From an uncultured Blautia sp. (GTDB lineage: Bacteria; Bacillota; Clostridia; Lachnospirales; Lachnospiraceae): a stretch of 51,012 bases of DNA. A program made the position numbers and the translations under genes. The notes under the pieces were generated by a model, which did no database searches, was not told the origin of the DNA, and saw nothing but the letters and a program-made list of their open reading frames with translations. Below, one piece after another: positions 7,745 through 15,254 of this stretch. Location: assembly GCA_937893675.1 (NCBI GenBank), contig CALBGI010000077.1, positions 1 through 51,012 of the forward strand, in the 5' to 3' direction. The stretch's first letter is position 1. Every line of letters begins with the position of its first letter.

Positions 7745-10132
7745 AGTCTTTTCCTCCTTCTGCACTTCCTGTGCGGTTACATTTTCTGTATGTTCCTTGC
7801 TTTGAAGCACTGCTTCTCTTTCTTTATCTGTCTCCGGATGCTCCATTCTGCTCACCCGGAATTTGCGAAGTCTTAGCGCATTGGTCACTACAAAAATACT
7901 GCTGAGGCTCATGGCAGCTGCCCCGATCATAGGATTCAGCTTCAGTCCGAAAGCATGATAAAAGATGCCTGCTGCCACCGGAATGCCAAGGCTGTTATAG
8001 AAAAATGCCCAGAACAGATTCTGTTTAATGTTGCGAATGACTGCCTTGCTCAGACGAATGGCAGTTACCGCATCCAAAAGATCGTTTTTCATCAGCACCA
8101 CATCTGCGCTTTCAATCGCCACATCTGTTCCGGCACCGATCGCCATTCCTACATCTGCCCTTGCCAGAGCCGGCGCATCGTTTACACCGTCCCCCACCAT
8201 GGCAACCTTTTTGCCCTGCTCCTGAAGTCTTGCGATTTCCCGCTCCTTATCCTGCGGCAAAACCTCAGCAATGACCGTGTCAATGTCCAGCTGACGGCGG
8301 ATTGCTTCTGCCGTCCTCTTATTATCACCGGTCAGCATCACCACTTCAATGCCCTCTTCCTTCAGCTGGCGAACAGCCTCACGGCTTGTCGCTTTCACTA
8401 TATCCGCCACAGACAGGATTCCCAGAAGCTGTCTCTCATCTGCGAACAGCATAGGAGTTTTCCCCTCATCCGCCAGAGCATCCAACCGGTCCTTCACTTT
8501 TTCCAGGGAAATATTCTGTCCTTCCATCATCGCCTGATTTCCTGCAAAATACCACACGCCGTTCCATTTTCCTTTAACGCCACGCCCGGGAACCGAAACA
8601 AACTCCTCCATTCTGGCCGGAGCGATCCCTTTCGCCCCTGTGTATTCCATGATCGCCTCAGCCAGCGGATGCTCGCTTTTTTCCTCAAGCCCTGCTGCCA
8701 AAGCAAGAAACGCGCCTTCCTCCATCCAGGTATCCACATCCGTGACAACCGGTTTTCCCTCTGTAATGGTGCCGGTCTTGTCAAGAACCACGCTTTGGAT
8801 GTTATGCGCTGTCTCCAGCGCCTCACCGGACTTGATCAAAATCCCGTTTTCCGCGCCTTTGCCAGTCCCCACCATAATCGCTACCGGCGTTGCCAGGCCA
8901 AGCGCGCAGGGACAGGAAATCACCAGAACGCTGATCGCGCAGGAAAGGGCAAACTCCACAGTTGCTCCGGTAAGCAGCCACACCGCTCCGGTAAGAATGG
9001 CAATGGCAATCACTGTGGGTACAAACACTCCTGCAATCTTATCCGCTGTTTTTGCAATAGGCGCCTTGCTGGAGCTGGCTTCCTCCACCAGACGGATAAT
9101 CTGGGAAAAAGTAGTATCCTTTCCCACGCGGGTCGCTTTCATACGGATAAATCCGTTCTTGTTCATGGTGGCCGCAATCACCGTATCGTTCACCTGCTTG
9201 TGAACCGGAATGCTTTCCCCGGTAATGGCTGCCTCATCCACACTTGTACTTCCCTCCAGCACAAATCCGTCCACCGGAATGCTGCTCCCGGGACGTACAA
9301 TTACAATATCCCCCGTCTGCACCTGTTCCACCGGAATCTCATACTCTGTGCCGTCCCGCTCCACAACCGCTGTTTTTGGAGCAAGATCCATGAGCTTCGT
9401 AATCGCTTCGCTAGTTTTTCCCTTGGAACGGGTCTCCAGATATTTTCCTACGGTGATCAAGGCCAGAATCATGGCTGCGGACTCAAAATACAAATCATGG
9501 TAATAACGGTGTACCAGCTCCATATCTCCATGCCCCAGCCCATAGCTCATACGATAAATGGCAAAAATCCCGTACAGCAGGGATGCCGCTGAACCAATTG
9601 CGATCAGACTGTCCATATTCGGTGCCAGATGAAACAACGTCTGGAAGCCCTTGGTAAAATATTTCCGGTTGACAATGAGTACCGGTATACACAGAAGCAG
9701 CTGCGTAAAAGCAAAGCTTACGCCGTTCTCCACACCGCTTAAAAATCCCGGAAGCGGCAGCCCCACCATGTGTCCCATGCTCACATACATCAGCGGAATC
9801 AAAAATCCAAAAGAAACTATGAGACGCATTTTCATATTTCTGAGCTGTTCTTCCATGACATTCCCCACAGACTCTGCCTTCTTCCCAGCATTCCCTTGGG
9901 AAGACACACTTGCATCTGCCGCCTGATTCCTGGCTCCGTAGCCCGCCTTTACAACCGCGTCCACAATCTGTCTCTCATTTAAAACGGTTTCATCGTATTC
10001 CACCTGCATACTGTTTGTCAGAAGATTTACCGAAACCCGATCAACTCCCGCAAGCTTCGACACACATTTTTCCACCCTGGAAGAGCAGGCGGAACAGGTC
10101 ATTCCAGTCACATCATATTTCTCTTTTTTCAT
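7541..10132 (-). CDS. copA: Copper-exporting P1B-type ATPase with fused C-terminal CopZ-like domain
   Basis: An 863-residue membrane ATPase that exports Cu(I). In order: an N-terminal HMA domain with GMTCSAC, membrane helices, the actuator domain (TGES), the intramembrane CPC motif in ISCPCALGLATP, the phosphorylation site DKTGT, the SEHPLAEA motif, the hinge GDGVNDAPAL, final helices, a charged linker, then a second HMA domain with GMMCPHC at the C-terminus. An extra C-terminal HMA domain is not the common CopA layout. The start ATG at 10132 has GGTGG seven nt upstream. It is co-transcribed with csoR, 39 nt downstream of it. The linker-HMA junction contains a consensus ribosome binding site and ATG (see the nested entry). 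Confidence 0.95.
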   Translation of the reverse strand: MKKEKYDVTGMTCSACSSRVEKCVSKLAGVDRVSVNLLTNSMQVEYDETVLNERQIVDAVVKAGYGARNQAADASVSSQGNAGKKAESVGNVMEEQLRNMKMRLIVSFGFLIPLMYVSMGHMVGLPLPGFLSGVENGVSFAFTQLLLCIPVLIVNRKYFTKGFQTLFHLAPNMDSLIAIGSAASLLYGIFAIYRMSYGLGHGDMELVHRYYHDLYFESAAMILALITVGKYLETRSKGKTSEAITKLMDLAPKTAVVERDGTEYEIPVEQVQTGDIVIVRPGSSIPVDGFVLEGSTSVDEAAITGESIPVHKQVNDTVIAATMNKNGFIRMKATRVGKDTTFSQIIRLVEEASSSKAPIAKTADKIAGVFVPTVIAIAILTGAVWLLTGATVEFALSCAISVLVISCPCALGLATPVAIMVGTGKGAENGILIKSGEALETAHNIQSVVLDKTGTITEGKPVVTDVDTWMEEGAFLALAAGLEEKSEHPLAEAIMEYTGAKGIAPARMEEFVSVPGRGVKGKWNGVWYFAGNQAMMEGQNISLEKVKDRLDALADEGKTPMLFADERQLLGILSVADIVKATSREAVRQLKEEGIEVVMLTGDNKRTAEAIRRQLDIDTVIAEVLPQDKEREIARLQEQGKKVAMVGDGVNDAPALARADVGMAIGAGTDVAIESADVVLMKNDLLDAVTAIRLSKAVIRNIKQNLFWAFFYNSLGIPVAAGIFYHAFGLKLNPMIGAAAMSLSSIFVVTNALRLRKFRVSRMEHPETDKEREAVLQSKEHTENVTAQEVQKEEKTMITMKINGMMCPHCQAAVKKALEAFEGVSADVNLEEKAAYISASKEVDREALKQAVVEAGYEVVSVE

Positions 10133-10171
10133 GCTCACACCACCTTTTGCCTGTTTTTTCTATTATTTCCA

Positions 10172-10435
10172 TTACTTCAAAATCTTACCCAGCATGGAGA
10201 CCAGCTCGTCAACCTTGGCCTCTCTCTCCGCTTCGCTGTCTGCCTCTGCCACACAGCATTTCAAATGAGCTGTAAGAATCTCCTTATTCACCTTGTTCAG
10301 GATTGCCTCTGTAGCCATGAGCTGCTGGGAAATGTCGATACAGTAGCGGTCTTCTTCCACCATGCGCAAAATCCCATCCAGCTGTCCTCTGGCGGTCTTT
10401 ATCAATCTTGTGATCTTCTGCTTATCTGCCTTCAT
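10172..10435 (-). CDS. csoR: Copper-sensing repressor CsoR
   Basis: An 87-residue four-helix DUF156 repressor. The Cu(I) ligand set is present: Cys in DRYCID, then His and Cys in HLKCC (the C...HxxxC pattern of CsoR). The start ATG 10435 has GGGAG upstream; the open frame extends further but lacks a start signal and runs through the promoter. It represses its own operon through the GC-rich dyad 30 nt upstream and releases DNA on copper binding, switching on copA. Confidence 0.93.
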   Translation of the reverse strand: MKADKQKITRLIKTARGQLDGILRMVEEDRYCIDISQQLMATEAILNKVNKEILTAHLKCCVAEADSEAEREAKVDELVSMLGKILK

Positions 10436-10465
10436 ATGGATCTCCCTCTCTGAATGCCTCTTAAC

Positions 10466-10478
10466 ACCCCACCGGGGT
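10466..10478. promoter_or_regulatory. CsoR operator
   Basis: ACCCC-ACC-GGGGT, a perfect 5-bp GC-rich dyad within AT-rich DNA, lying between the -10 box and the csoR start. It matches the TACCCC/GGGGTA-like boxes known for CsoR proteins. Confidence 0.75.
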
Positions 10479-10487
10479 ATAGTATAT

Positions 10488-10516
10488 ATTATAAAAATAT
10501 GAATGATTTTTGTCAA
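10488..10516 (-). promoter_or_regulatory. csoR-copA promoter
   Basis: Consensus -35 TTGACA (10516-10511), 17-nt spacer and -10 TATAAT (10493-10488). Confidence 0.85.
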
Positions 10517-10560
10517 GAAAAAATTGCAAAATTTGAATATTGAAGCTTTTCGGACAATAC

Positions 10561-10610
10561 AAAACTCCCACAGAATATCAGCAAAAAACACTGATTTCTA
10601 TGGGAGTTTT
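10561..10610. terminator. Bidirectional terminator after the pyr operon
   Basis: AAAACTCCCA...TGGGAGTTTT stem, extended inward by further pairs (AGAA/TTCT, ATCAG/CTGAT), with A/T runs at both sides. It lies between the 3' end of pyrD and the csoR promoter, so it would stop pyr transcripts from entering csoR-copA. Confidence 0.75.
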
Positions 10611-10621
10611 GTATTTTTCAT

Positions 10622-10713
10622 ATGGAAACGAACAAGTTTCCGAGTGGGGAGCGGCGGCCAACAGGGGAGCGCGAGGGGAGTGCGGCCTTCGCAACTTTGA
10701 GCTCTCCCCTCGC
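10622..10713. repeat. GC-rich hairpin element, possible dispersed repeat
   Basis: A GC-rich islet between AT-rich flanks, just after the pyrD stop. It contains a perfect 10-bp inverted repeat GCGAGGGGAG (10671-10680) / CTCCCCTCGC (10704-10713) and several GGGGAG blocks. No U tract follows, so it is not a simple terminator. The plus-strand frame gives a peptide (SGERRPTGEREG...) that I recall as a recurrent spurious translation in related genomes, which suggests an intergenic repeat family; that recollection is unverified. Confidence 0.4.
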
Positions 10714-10720
10714 AAATAAT

Positions 10721-11623
10721 TTATTTTACACACCCAATAAGCTCGTGGATGTCCTCCACCTTCTGCTGCTCCATAAAATCGGCAATTCCCTGAATGATCT
10801 TCTCCGTTACATCCGGCTGATAAAAGTTTGCCGTTCCCACGGAAACTGCCGTGGCGCCCGCCATGATAAATTCAAGGGCGTCCTCTGCACTGGCAATACC
10901 GCCCATACCGATGACAGGAATTTTTACTGCATTGGCCACCTGGTACACCATGCGCACAGCCACCGGCTTTACACAGGGACCGGAAACACCGCCCGTCTTG
11001 TTTGCCAGGGCAAAGCTTCTGCGGCTGACATCAATCTTCATACCGGTCAGCGTGTTGATCAGGGAAACCGCATCTGCGCCGCCGGCCTCCGCAGCTCTGG
11101 CAATCTCTGCAACATCCGTCACATTTGGCGTCAGCTTCATGATCACCGGCTGTTTTGCAATCTTTTTGATTTCCCGGGTCAGTTCCTCCACATGCTTTGG
11201 GTCCTGACCGAAAGCCAGAAAGTTTGCGTTGACATTTGGGCAGGAAATATTGATTTCCATCATATCTATCGGCTCGTCTGCCAGGCGTTCCACAACTGCC
11301 AGATATTCCTCCGGCGCATGGCCGCACACGTTCACAATAATGTTGGTATCGTATTTCCTGAGAAAGGGAATATCTCTCTCGCAGAACACGTCGATTCCCG
11401 GATTCTGAAGCCCAATGGCATTCATCATGCCGCTCTTTACTTCTGCAATACGCGGCGTGGGATTTCCCTCCCAGGGCACGTTTGCCACACCCTTGGTGGT
11501 CACGGCCCCCAGCTTGTTCAGATCCACAAATTCACTGTATTCCGCCCCGGAACCAAAGGTTCCGCTCGCCACAGTCACCGGGTTCTTCCACTGCACACCG
11601 GCGATATTTACGCTCATGTTCAT
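10721..11623 (-). CDS. pyrD: Dihydroorotate dehydrogenase B, catalytic subunit
   Basis: A 300-residue FMN enzyme that oxidises dihydroorotate to orotate in pyrimidine synthesis. Seen: NPVTVASGTFGSG near the N-terminus, the family's INISCPN block with the catalytic-base cysteine of class 1B enzymes, and the FMN phosphate motif GMGGIASAEDALEFI near residue 240 (IPVIGMGG). It pairs with PyrK, encoded directly upstream with a 1-nt overlap, which passes electrons to NAD+. The start ATG at 11623 has GGAGGTG upstream; a second ATG two codons on is possible. It is last in the operon. Confidence 0.95.
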   Translation of the reverse strand: MNMSVNIAGVQWKNPVTVASGTFGSGAEYSEFVDLNKLGAVTTKGVANVPWEGNPTPRIAEVKSGMMNAIGLQNPGIDVFCERDIPFLRKYDTNIIVNVCGHAPEEYLAVVERLADEPIDMMEINISCPNVNANFLAFGQDPKHVEELTREIKKIAKQPVIMKLTPNVTDVAEIARAAEAGGADAVSLINTLTGMKIDVSRRSFALANKTGGVSGPCVKPVAVRMVYQVANAVKIPVIGMGGIASAEDALEFIMAGATAVSVGTANFYQPDVTEKIIQGIADFMEQQKVEDIHELIGCVK

Positions 11624-12405
11624 CAGATTTCCACCTCCGTGCTCAAAAATACCGGTCCGTCCTTGCAGATCCGTTTGTTATGCACATTGGAGTGCGCATC
11701 TTTCTCTTTGGTTTTGCACACGCAGGCCAGACAAGCGCCCACACCACAGGCCATCCGCTCCTCCATGGAGATCCAGCAGGGGATGTTCTGCTCAAGCGCA
11801 TAGGCCTTCAGCGCCCGGAGCATAGGCGTTGGACCGCAGGCAAAAATAGCGTCTGCCTGAAGTCCATTCTCACGGATCGCGTCCAAAACGTTGCCCTTTG
11901 TTCCGGCAGAGCCATCCTCGGTAGCCATGTAGACCTTGCCGTAAGACTCGAATTCCTCATTCAAAAACAGTTCGTCCCGATAGCCCAGAACCATGATTTT
12001 TTCCGCCTCCAGCTCCTTGGCTGTCTGAAGCATGGGCGGAATACCGATCCCACCGCCGATAAGGAATACTTTTTTGCCTTTCACTGCTTCCAGCGGAAAA
12101 CCGTTGCCCAAAGGTCCCATAGTCTCAATCCCAACCTTGGCATGATAGCGGGAAAATTCCTCCGTTCCGGTTCCTTTTCCTGTCACACGGTAAACAAGAC
12201 GGATCCTTTCCTGTTCCCGGTCGATCTCACAAAGGCTTATAGGCCGAGGAAGCAGTTTACTTCCATCCCGGCTGTAAAGGGATACAAACTGCCCGGGCAC
12301 TGCTTCTTTTGCTATGGTTTCTGTCTGCAGCCACATGCTGTAAATATCCTTGCCAATGCACTCCTGGCTGACAATGGCACAGATTTCTTTTGTCTTCTTG
12401 CCCAT
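11623..12405 (-). CDS. pyrK: Dihydroorotate dehydrogenase B, electron-transfer subunit
   Basis: A 260-residue ferredoxin-reductase-type protein. It has an FAD-binding domain with RPISLCEI, an NAD-binding domain with IGGGIGIPPM (about residue 117) and a C-terminal [2Fe-2S] site: CGVGACLAC plus a later cysteine in RICKDGP. It forms the heterotetramer with PyrD and links dihydroorotate oxidation to NAD+. AGGAGG lies close upstream of the ATG, directly after the pyrF stop. Confidence 0.95.
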   Translation of the reverse strand: MGKKTKEICAIVSQECIGKDIYSMWLQTETIAKEAVPGQFVSLYSRDGSKLLPRPISLCEIDREQERIRLVYRVTGKGTGTEEFSRYHAKVGIETMGPLGNGFPLEAVKGKKVFLIGGGIGIPPMLQTAKELEAEKIMVLGYRDELFLNEEFESYGKVYMATEDGSAGTKGNVLDAIRENGLQADAIFACGPTPMLRALKAYALEQNIPCWISMEERMACGVGACLACVCKTKEKDAHSNVHNKRICKDGPVFLSTEVEI

Positions 12406-12414
12406 ACTGTCCTC

Positions 12415-13341
12415 CTAGCGGCTGTTCAGCGCGCCGCTGATATCCTCGATCATGTCCTTCACTGCCGCGCGGGAAGCATCCGCGTAATTCAGCTCGCCAA
12501 AGGCTGCGTATGTTTCCTGCTTATAGGCAGCAATGATGCCGCGGGAAGAGTTGACAATCGCGCCCAGTCCATCCTCGTTAAAGAAGTGTACCAGATCTGC
12601 TCCCTTGCCGCCCTGTGCACCGTAGCCCGGAACCAGAATGAAGGTCTTCGGCATGATCTTGCGGAGAACCTTGCCCATTTCCGGATAAGTGGCTCCCACA
12701 ACCGCGCCGATGTAGCTGTAGCCGTCGCCCATATGTTCTTCGCCCCACTGAGCAACCTTTTCGCCCACCCACTCATAGAGAGGACGGCCGTCAATGATAC
12801 GGTCCTGAAACTCACCGCTGGAAGGATTGGAGGTTTTTACCAGAATAAAAAGTCCCTTATTCTCCTCTTTGCACACCTCGATAAAAGGCTTCACGCCGTC
12901 TGAACCAAGATAGGGATTCACGGTAGCAAAATCCTCATCAAAGCCCGCATACGTCTTGCTTCCTACCTGAACTTTCCCCAGGTGCCCCACCGCATAAGCG
13001 GCAGAAGTGGAGCCAATATCTCCCCGTTTGATATCACCGATGACTACCAGATCCTTTTCCCTGCAGTAATCCACGGTTTTCTTGTAGGCGATCATGCCTG
13101 GAATCCCAAACTGCTCATACATGGCAATCTGCGGCTTTACAGCCGGGATCAGATCGTAGGTGGCATCCACAATCCCCTTGTTATACTGCCAGATAGCCTC
13201 TGCCGCGCCCTCCAGCGTCTCTCCGAATTCCGCAAAGGCCTTCTCCTGGATATGTTTCGGAATATAGTTCATCATGGGGTCAAGGCCCACAACAATGGGC
13301 GCTCCTGTAGCTTTGATTTTTGCAATCAGTTTGTTGATCAT
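12415..13341 (-). CDS. pyrF: Orotidine-5'-phosphate decarboxylase, type 2
   Basis: A 308-residue TIM barrel converting OMP to UMP. The long type-2 form is clear from its length, VVGLDPMM at the N-terminus and the catalytic block GDIKRGDIGST (Asp-Lys-Asp network). PGYGAQGGK near residue 240 binds the phosphate. AGGAGG overlaps the pyrC stop codon, indicating tight coupling in the operon. Confidence 0.95.
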   Translation of the reverse strand: MINKLIAKIKATGAPIVVGLDPMMNYIPKHIQEKAFAEFGETLEGAAEAIWQYNKGIVDATYDLIPAVKPQIAMYEQFGIPGMIAYKKTVDYCREKDLVVIGDIKRGDIGSTSAAYAVGHLGKVQVGSKTYAGFDEDFATVNPYLGSDGVKPFIEVCKEENKGLFILVKTSNPSSGEFQDRIIDGRPLYEWVGEKVAQWGEEHMGDGYSYIGAVVGATYPEMGKVLRKIMPKTFILVPGYGAQGGKGADLVHFFNEDGLGAIVNSSRGIIAAYKQETYAAFGELNYADASRAAVKDMIEDISGALNSR

Positions 13342-13356
13342 ACGTTTTATTTCCTC

Positions 13357-14646
13357 CTACTGTTCCTGATTTTCATATACAATTTTCCCGTCACAGATGG
13401 TGTACAGCACATTGCCTTTTACTTTCCAGCCATCAAAGGGGGTATTGCGTCCTTTTGACAAAAATTTCTTCTTATCAATGGTATATTCCTTGGATACATC
13501 CACCACGATCACATCCGCCGGATGTCCTTCCTGCAAAGTTCCGCACTCCAGTCCCAAAATCCTTGCCGGATTCCAGCTCATTTTCTCCACGAGCTGCATC
13601 AGGGTGATGACGCCCTTTTCCACAAGCTCTGTGTAGGTGAGCGCAAAGCTCGTCTCAATTCCCACAATTCCAAAGGCCGCTGTGCGCATGGAACCGCTTT
13701 TGTCCTCGGCCGTGTGCGGCGCATGGTCTGTGCTGATCACCTGGATGCTTCCATCCTGAAGTCCCTTTCTCAGAGCCTCCACATCCTCTTTTTGACGAAG
13801 AGGCGGATTCATTTTGTAGGTGGGGTCATCCCTCTCAATATCATCTGAGGTAAGAATGAAGTGATGCGGGCAAACCTCTGCTGTCACATTCTCAATGCCC
13901 TCCTGCGCAATGATCCGCATCATTTCAGCCACACCCCTTGTGGAGCAATGGCAAAGATGAAGGTGCACGCCCGTCTCCCGCGCCAGCACAATATCTCTGG
14001 CCGCGATCACGTCCTCCACAGAATTGGAAATTCCGGGAAGCCCCAGACGCTCTGCATTTTTATCCTCGTTCATACAGCCGTTTCCGCGGATGCTCATGTC
14101 CTCGCAATGAGCGAACACCGGAATGTGATGTTTGGCAGCCTCCTTCATGGCTTTTCTGCAAAGCCCTGCGTCCAGAACAGATTTTCCGTCCTCCGAGAGT
14201 GCCGGTACGCCCGCGGATGCCATACCTGCAATATCCGAAAGCTCCTCCCCCTTCTCTCCTGCCGTAATGGCGCCCGCCTGCAGAACATGGATCCCGGAAA
14301 GCTCCTTTGCCTTATTCTGCACGTATCGAAGCCGGTCCTGCGTATCGATCACCGGGCTTGTGTTCGGCATAGCTACCACCGTGGTAACACCGCCCCTTGC
14401 CGCAGCAGCTGAGCCGGAAGCAATATCTTCCTTCTGCTCCTGTCCCGGGTCTCTAAAATGTACATGAAGGTCAATGAGCCCCGGCAGCACCAGGCAGCCC
14501 TTGGCGTCAATTACCCTGTCGCCCTTGTCAGGGGTCAGGTTTTTACCCATTTTTTGAATTTTTCCATTCTTCAGATAGATGTCTCCAGTGACATCCCTGT
14601 TTGTGGCCGCGTCAAGCATTCGCCCTCCGCGTATCAGAATTCCCAT
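13357..14646 (-). CDS. pyrC: Dihydroorotase, class I
   Basis: A 429-residue zinc amidohydrolase that closes carbamoyl aspartate to dihydroorotate. Seen: the metal motif DLHVHFRDPG (about residue 57), MPNTSP, HLCHCST and the catalytic STDHAPH. I chose ATG 14646 because AGGAGG lies 8 nt upstream; a 36-codon upstream extension has no start signal. It heads the pyrC-pyrF-pyrK-pyrD cluster. pyrB and pyrE are not in the window, and no PyrR-type attenuator is evident in the short upstream region, where only a weak -10 (TATGAT) is seen. Confidence 0.94.
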   Translation of the reverse strand: MGILIRGGRMLDAATNRDVTGDIYLKNGKIQKMGKNLTPDKGDRVIDAKGCLVLPGLIDLHVHFRDPGQEQKEDIASGSAAAARGGVTTVVAMPNTSPVIDTQDRLRYVQNKAKELSGIHVLQAGAITAGEKGEELSDIAGMASAGVPALSEDGKSVLDAGLCRKAMKEAAKHHIPVFAHCEDMSIRGNGCMNEDKNAERLGLPGISNSVEDVIAARDIVLARETGVHLHLCHCSTRGVAEMMRIIAQEGIENVTAEVCPHHFILTSDDIERDDPTYKMNPPLRQKEDVEALRKGLQDGSIQVISTDHAPHTAEDKSGSMRTAAFGIVGIETSFALTYTELVEKGVITLMQLVEKMSWNPARILGLECGTLQEGHPADVIVVDVSKEYTIDKKKFLSKGRNTPFDGWKVKGNVLYTICDGKIVYENQEQ

Positions 14647-14770
14647 AAAGCTGTCCTCCTGTTTTTCCATATGATGAAGCCTACTACAATCATACACGAA
14701 AAAACATTTTTTATAAAGCTTTTTTTCCTTTGGATGCTGCTGTTTTTTTCCCAAGAACCCTTAATTTTCC

Positions 14771-14799
14771 TTGACATTTCAAAAACCGGGGTATATACT
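14771..14799 (+). promoter_or_regulatory. Promoter of the cold-shock gene
   Basis: -35 TTGACA (14771-14776), 17-nt spacer, -10 TATACT (14794-14799). It implies a leader of about 125 nt before the csp start codon. Confidence 0.75.
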
Positions 14800-14824
14800 C
14801 ATAGCATACCTAGATTATAAATGT

Positions 14825-14887
14825 AAAATCACTAGTTTTTAGAGATTATATTACATCATGTAGTCTGTAAAATCTGGTGATTTTTTT
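14825..14887 (+). terminator. Terminator-like hairpin in the csp leader
   Basis: AAAATCACTAG (14825-14835) pairs with CTGGTGATTTT (14874-14884; one G-U), with partial inner pairing, and is followed by seven T. By form it is an intrinsic terminator between promoter and gene, 46 nt before the start codon. It could act as a temperature- or ribosome-dependent attenuator. Structure seen; function inferred. Confidence 0.6.
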
Positions 14888-14932
14888 CGCCAGAAATTCT
14901 TTTTAACTTTTATTTTCTATGGAGGTAACAAC

Positions 14933-15133
14933 ATGAACAAGGGAACTGTAAAGTGGTTCAACGCAGAAAAAGGCTATGGCTTTATTACTGGAGAAGACGG
15001 AGCTGACGTTTTCGTACACTTTTCTGCAATCAATGGTGAAGGCTTCAAATCTCTGGAAGAGGGACAGGCTGTAACTTACGATTTAACCGAAGGCGCTCGC
15101 GGAATGCAGGCTGCTAATGTTACAAAATTATAA
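14933..15133 (+). CDS. Cold-shock protein (CspA family)
   Basis: A 66-residue single OB-fold RNA/DNA chaperone with RNP1 KGYGFIT and RNP2 VFVHFSAI, beginning MNKGTVKWFN as is usual. GGAGG lies 7 nt before the ATG. It melts mRNA structure at low temperature or in fast growth. The gene stands alone with its own promoter, long structured leader and terminator. Orthology to a particular numbered Csp cannot be decided. Confidence 0.96.
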   Translation: MNKGTVKWFNAEKGYGFITGEDGADVFVHFSAINGEGFKSLEEGQAVTYDLTEGARGMQAANVTKL

Positions 15134-15164
15134 TTCTTCTCTTTCCAGATAATTATATTTGTGT

Positions 15165-15184
15165 AACTGTCCGGAACAGTTTTT
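15165..15184 (+). terminator. Terminator of csp
   Basis: AACTGT-CCGGA-ACAGTT hairpin followed by a T run, 31 nt after the csp stop. Confidence 0.6.
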
Positions 15185-15194
15185 CCGGCTTCAA

Positions 15195-15232
15195 AAAAAC
15201 GGTGTAACCTTTCAAAAGGCTGCACCGTTTTT
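15195..15232. terminator. Shared convergent terminator
   Basis: AAAAACGGTG / CACCGTTTTT (10 bp) with an inner CCTTT/AAAGG-type helix, placed between the convergent csp and ABC permease genes; it can serve both strands. Confidence 0.75.
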
Positions 15233-15254
15233 GTATTGCAGAAAGCTGCCCTTG

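Noticed and set aside
7955..9592. 545-codon plus-strand frame opposite copA
   Set aside because: Antisense shadow of CopA with no recognisable motif.
10622..11803. 393-codon plus-strand open frame across pyrD and pyrK
   Set aside because: It lies antisense to two clear pyrimidine genes, has biased Cys/His-rich composition typical of a shadow frame, and starts inside the GC-rich intergenic element.
14785..14800. Second CsoR box near the csp promoter (ACCGGGGTATA)
   Set aside because: Only one half resembles the operator; the matching CCCC arm is missing, so there is no dyad.
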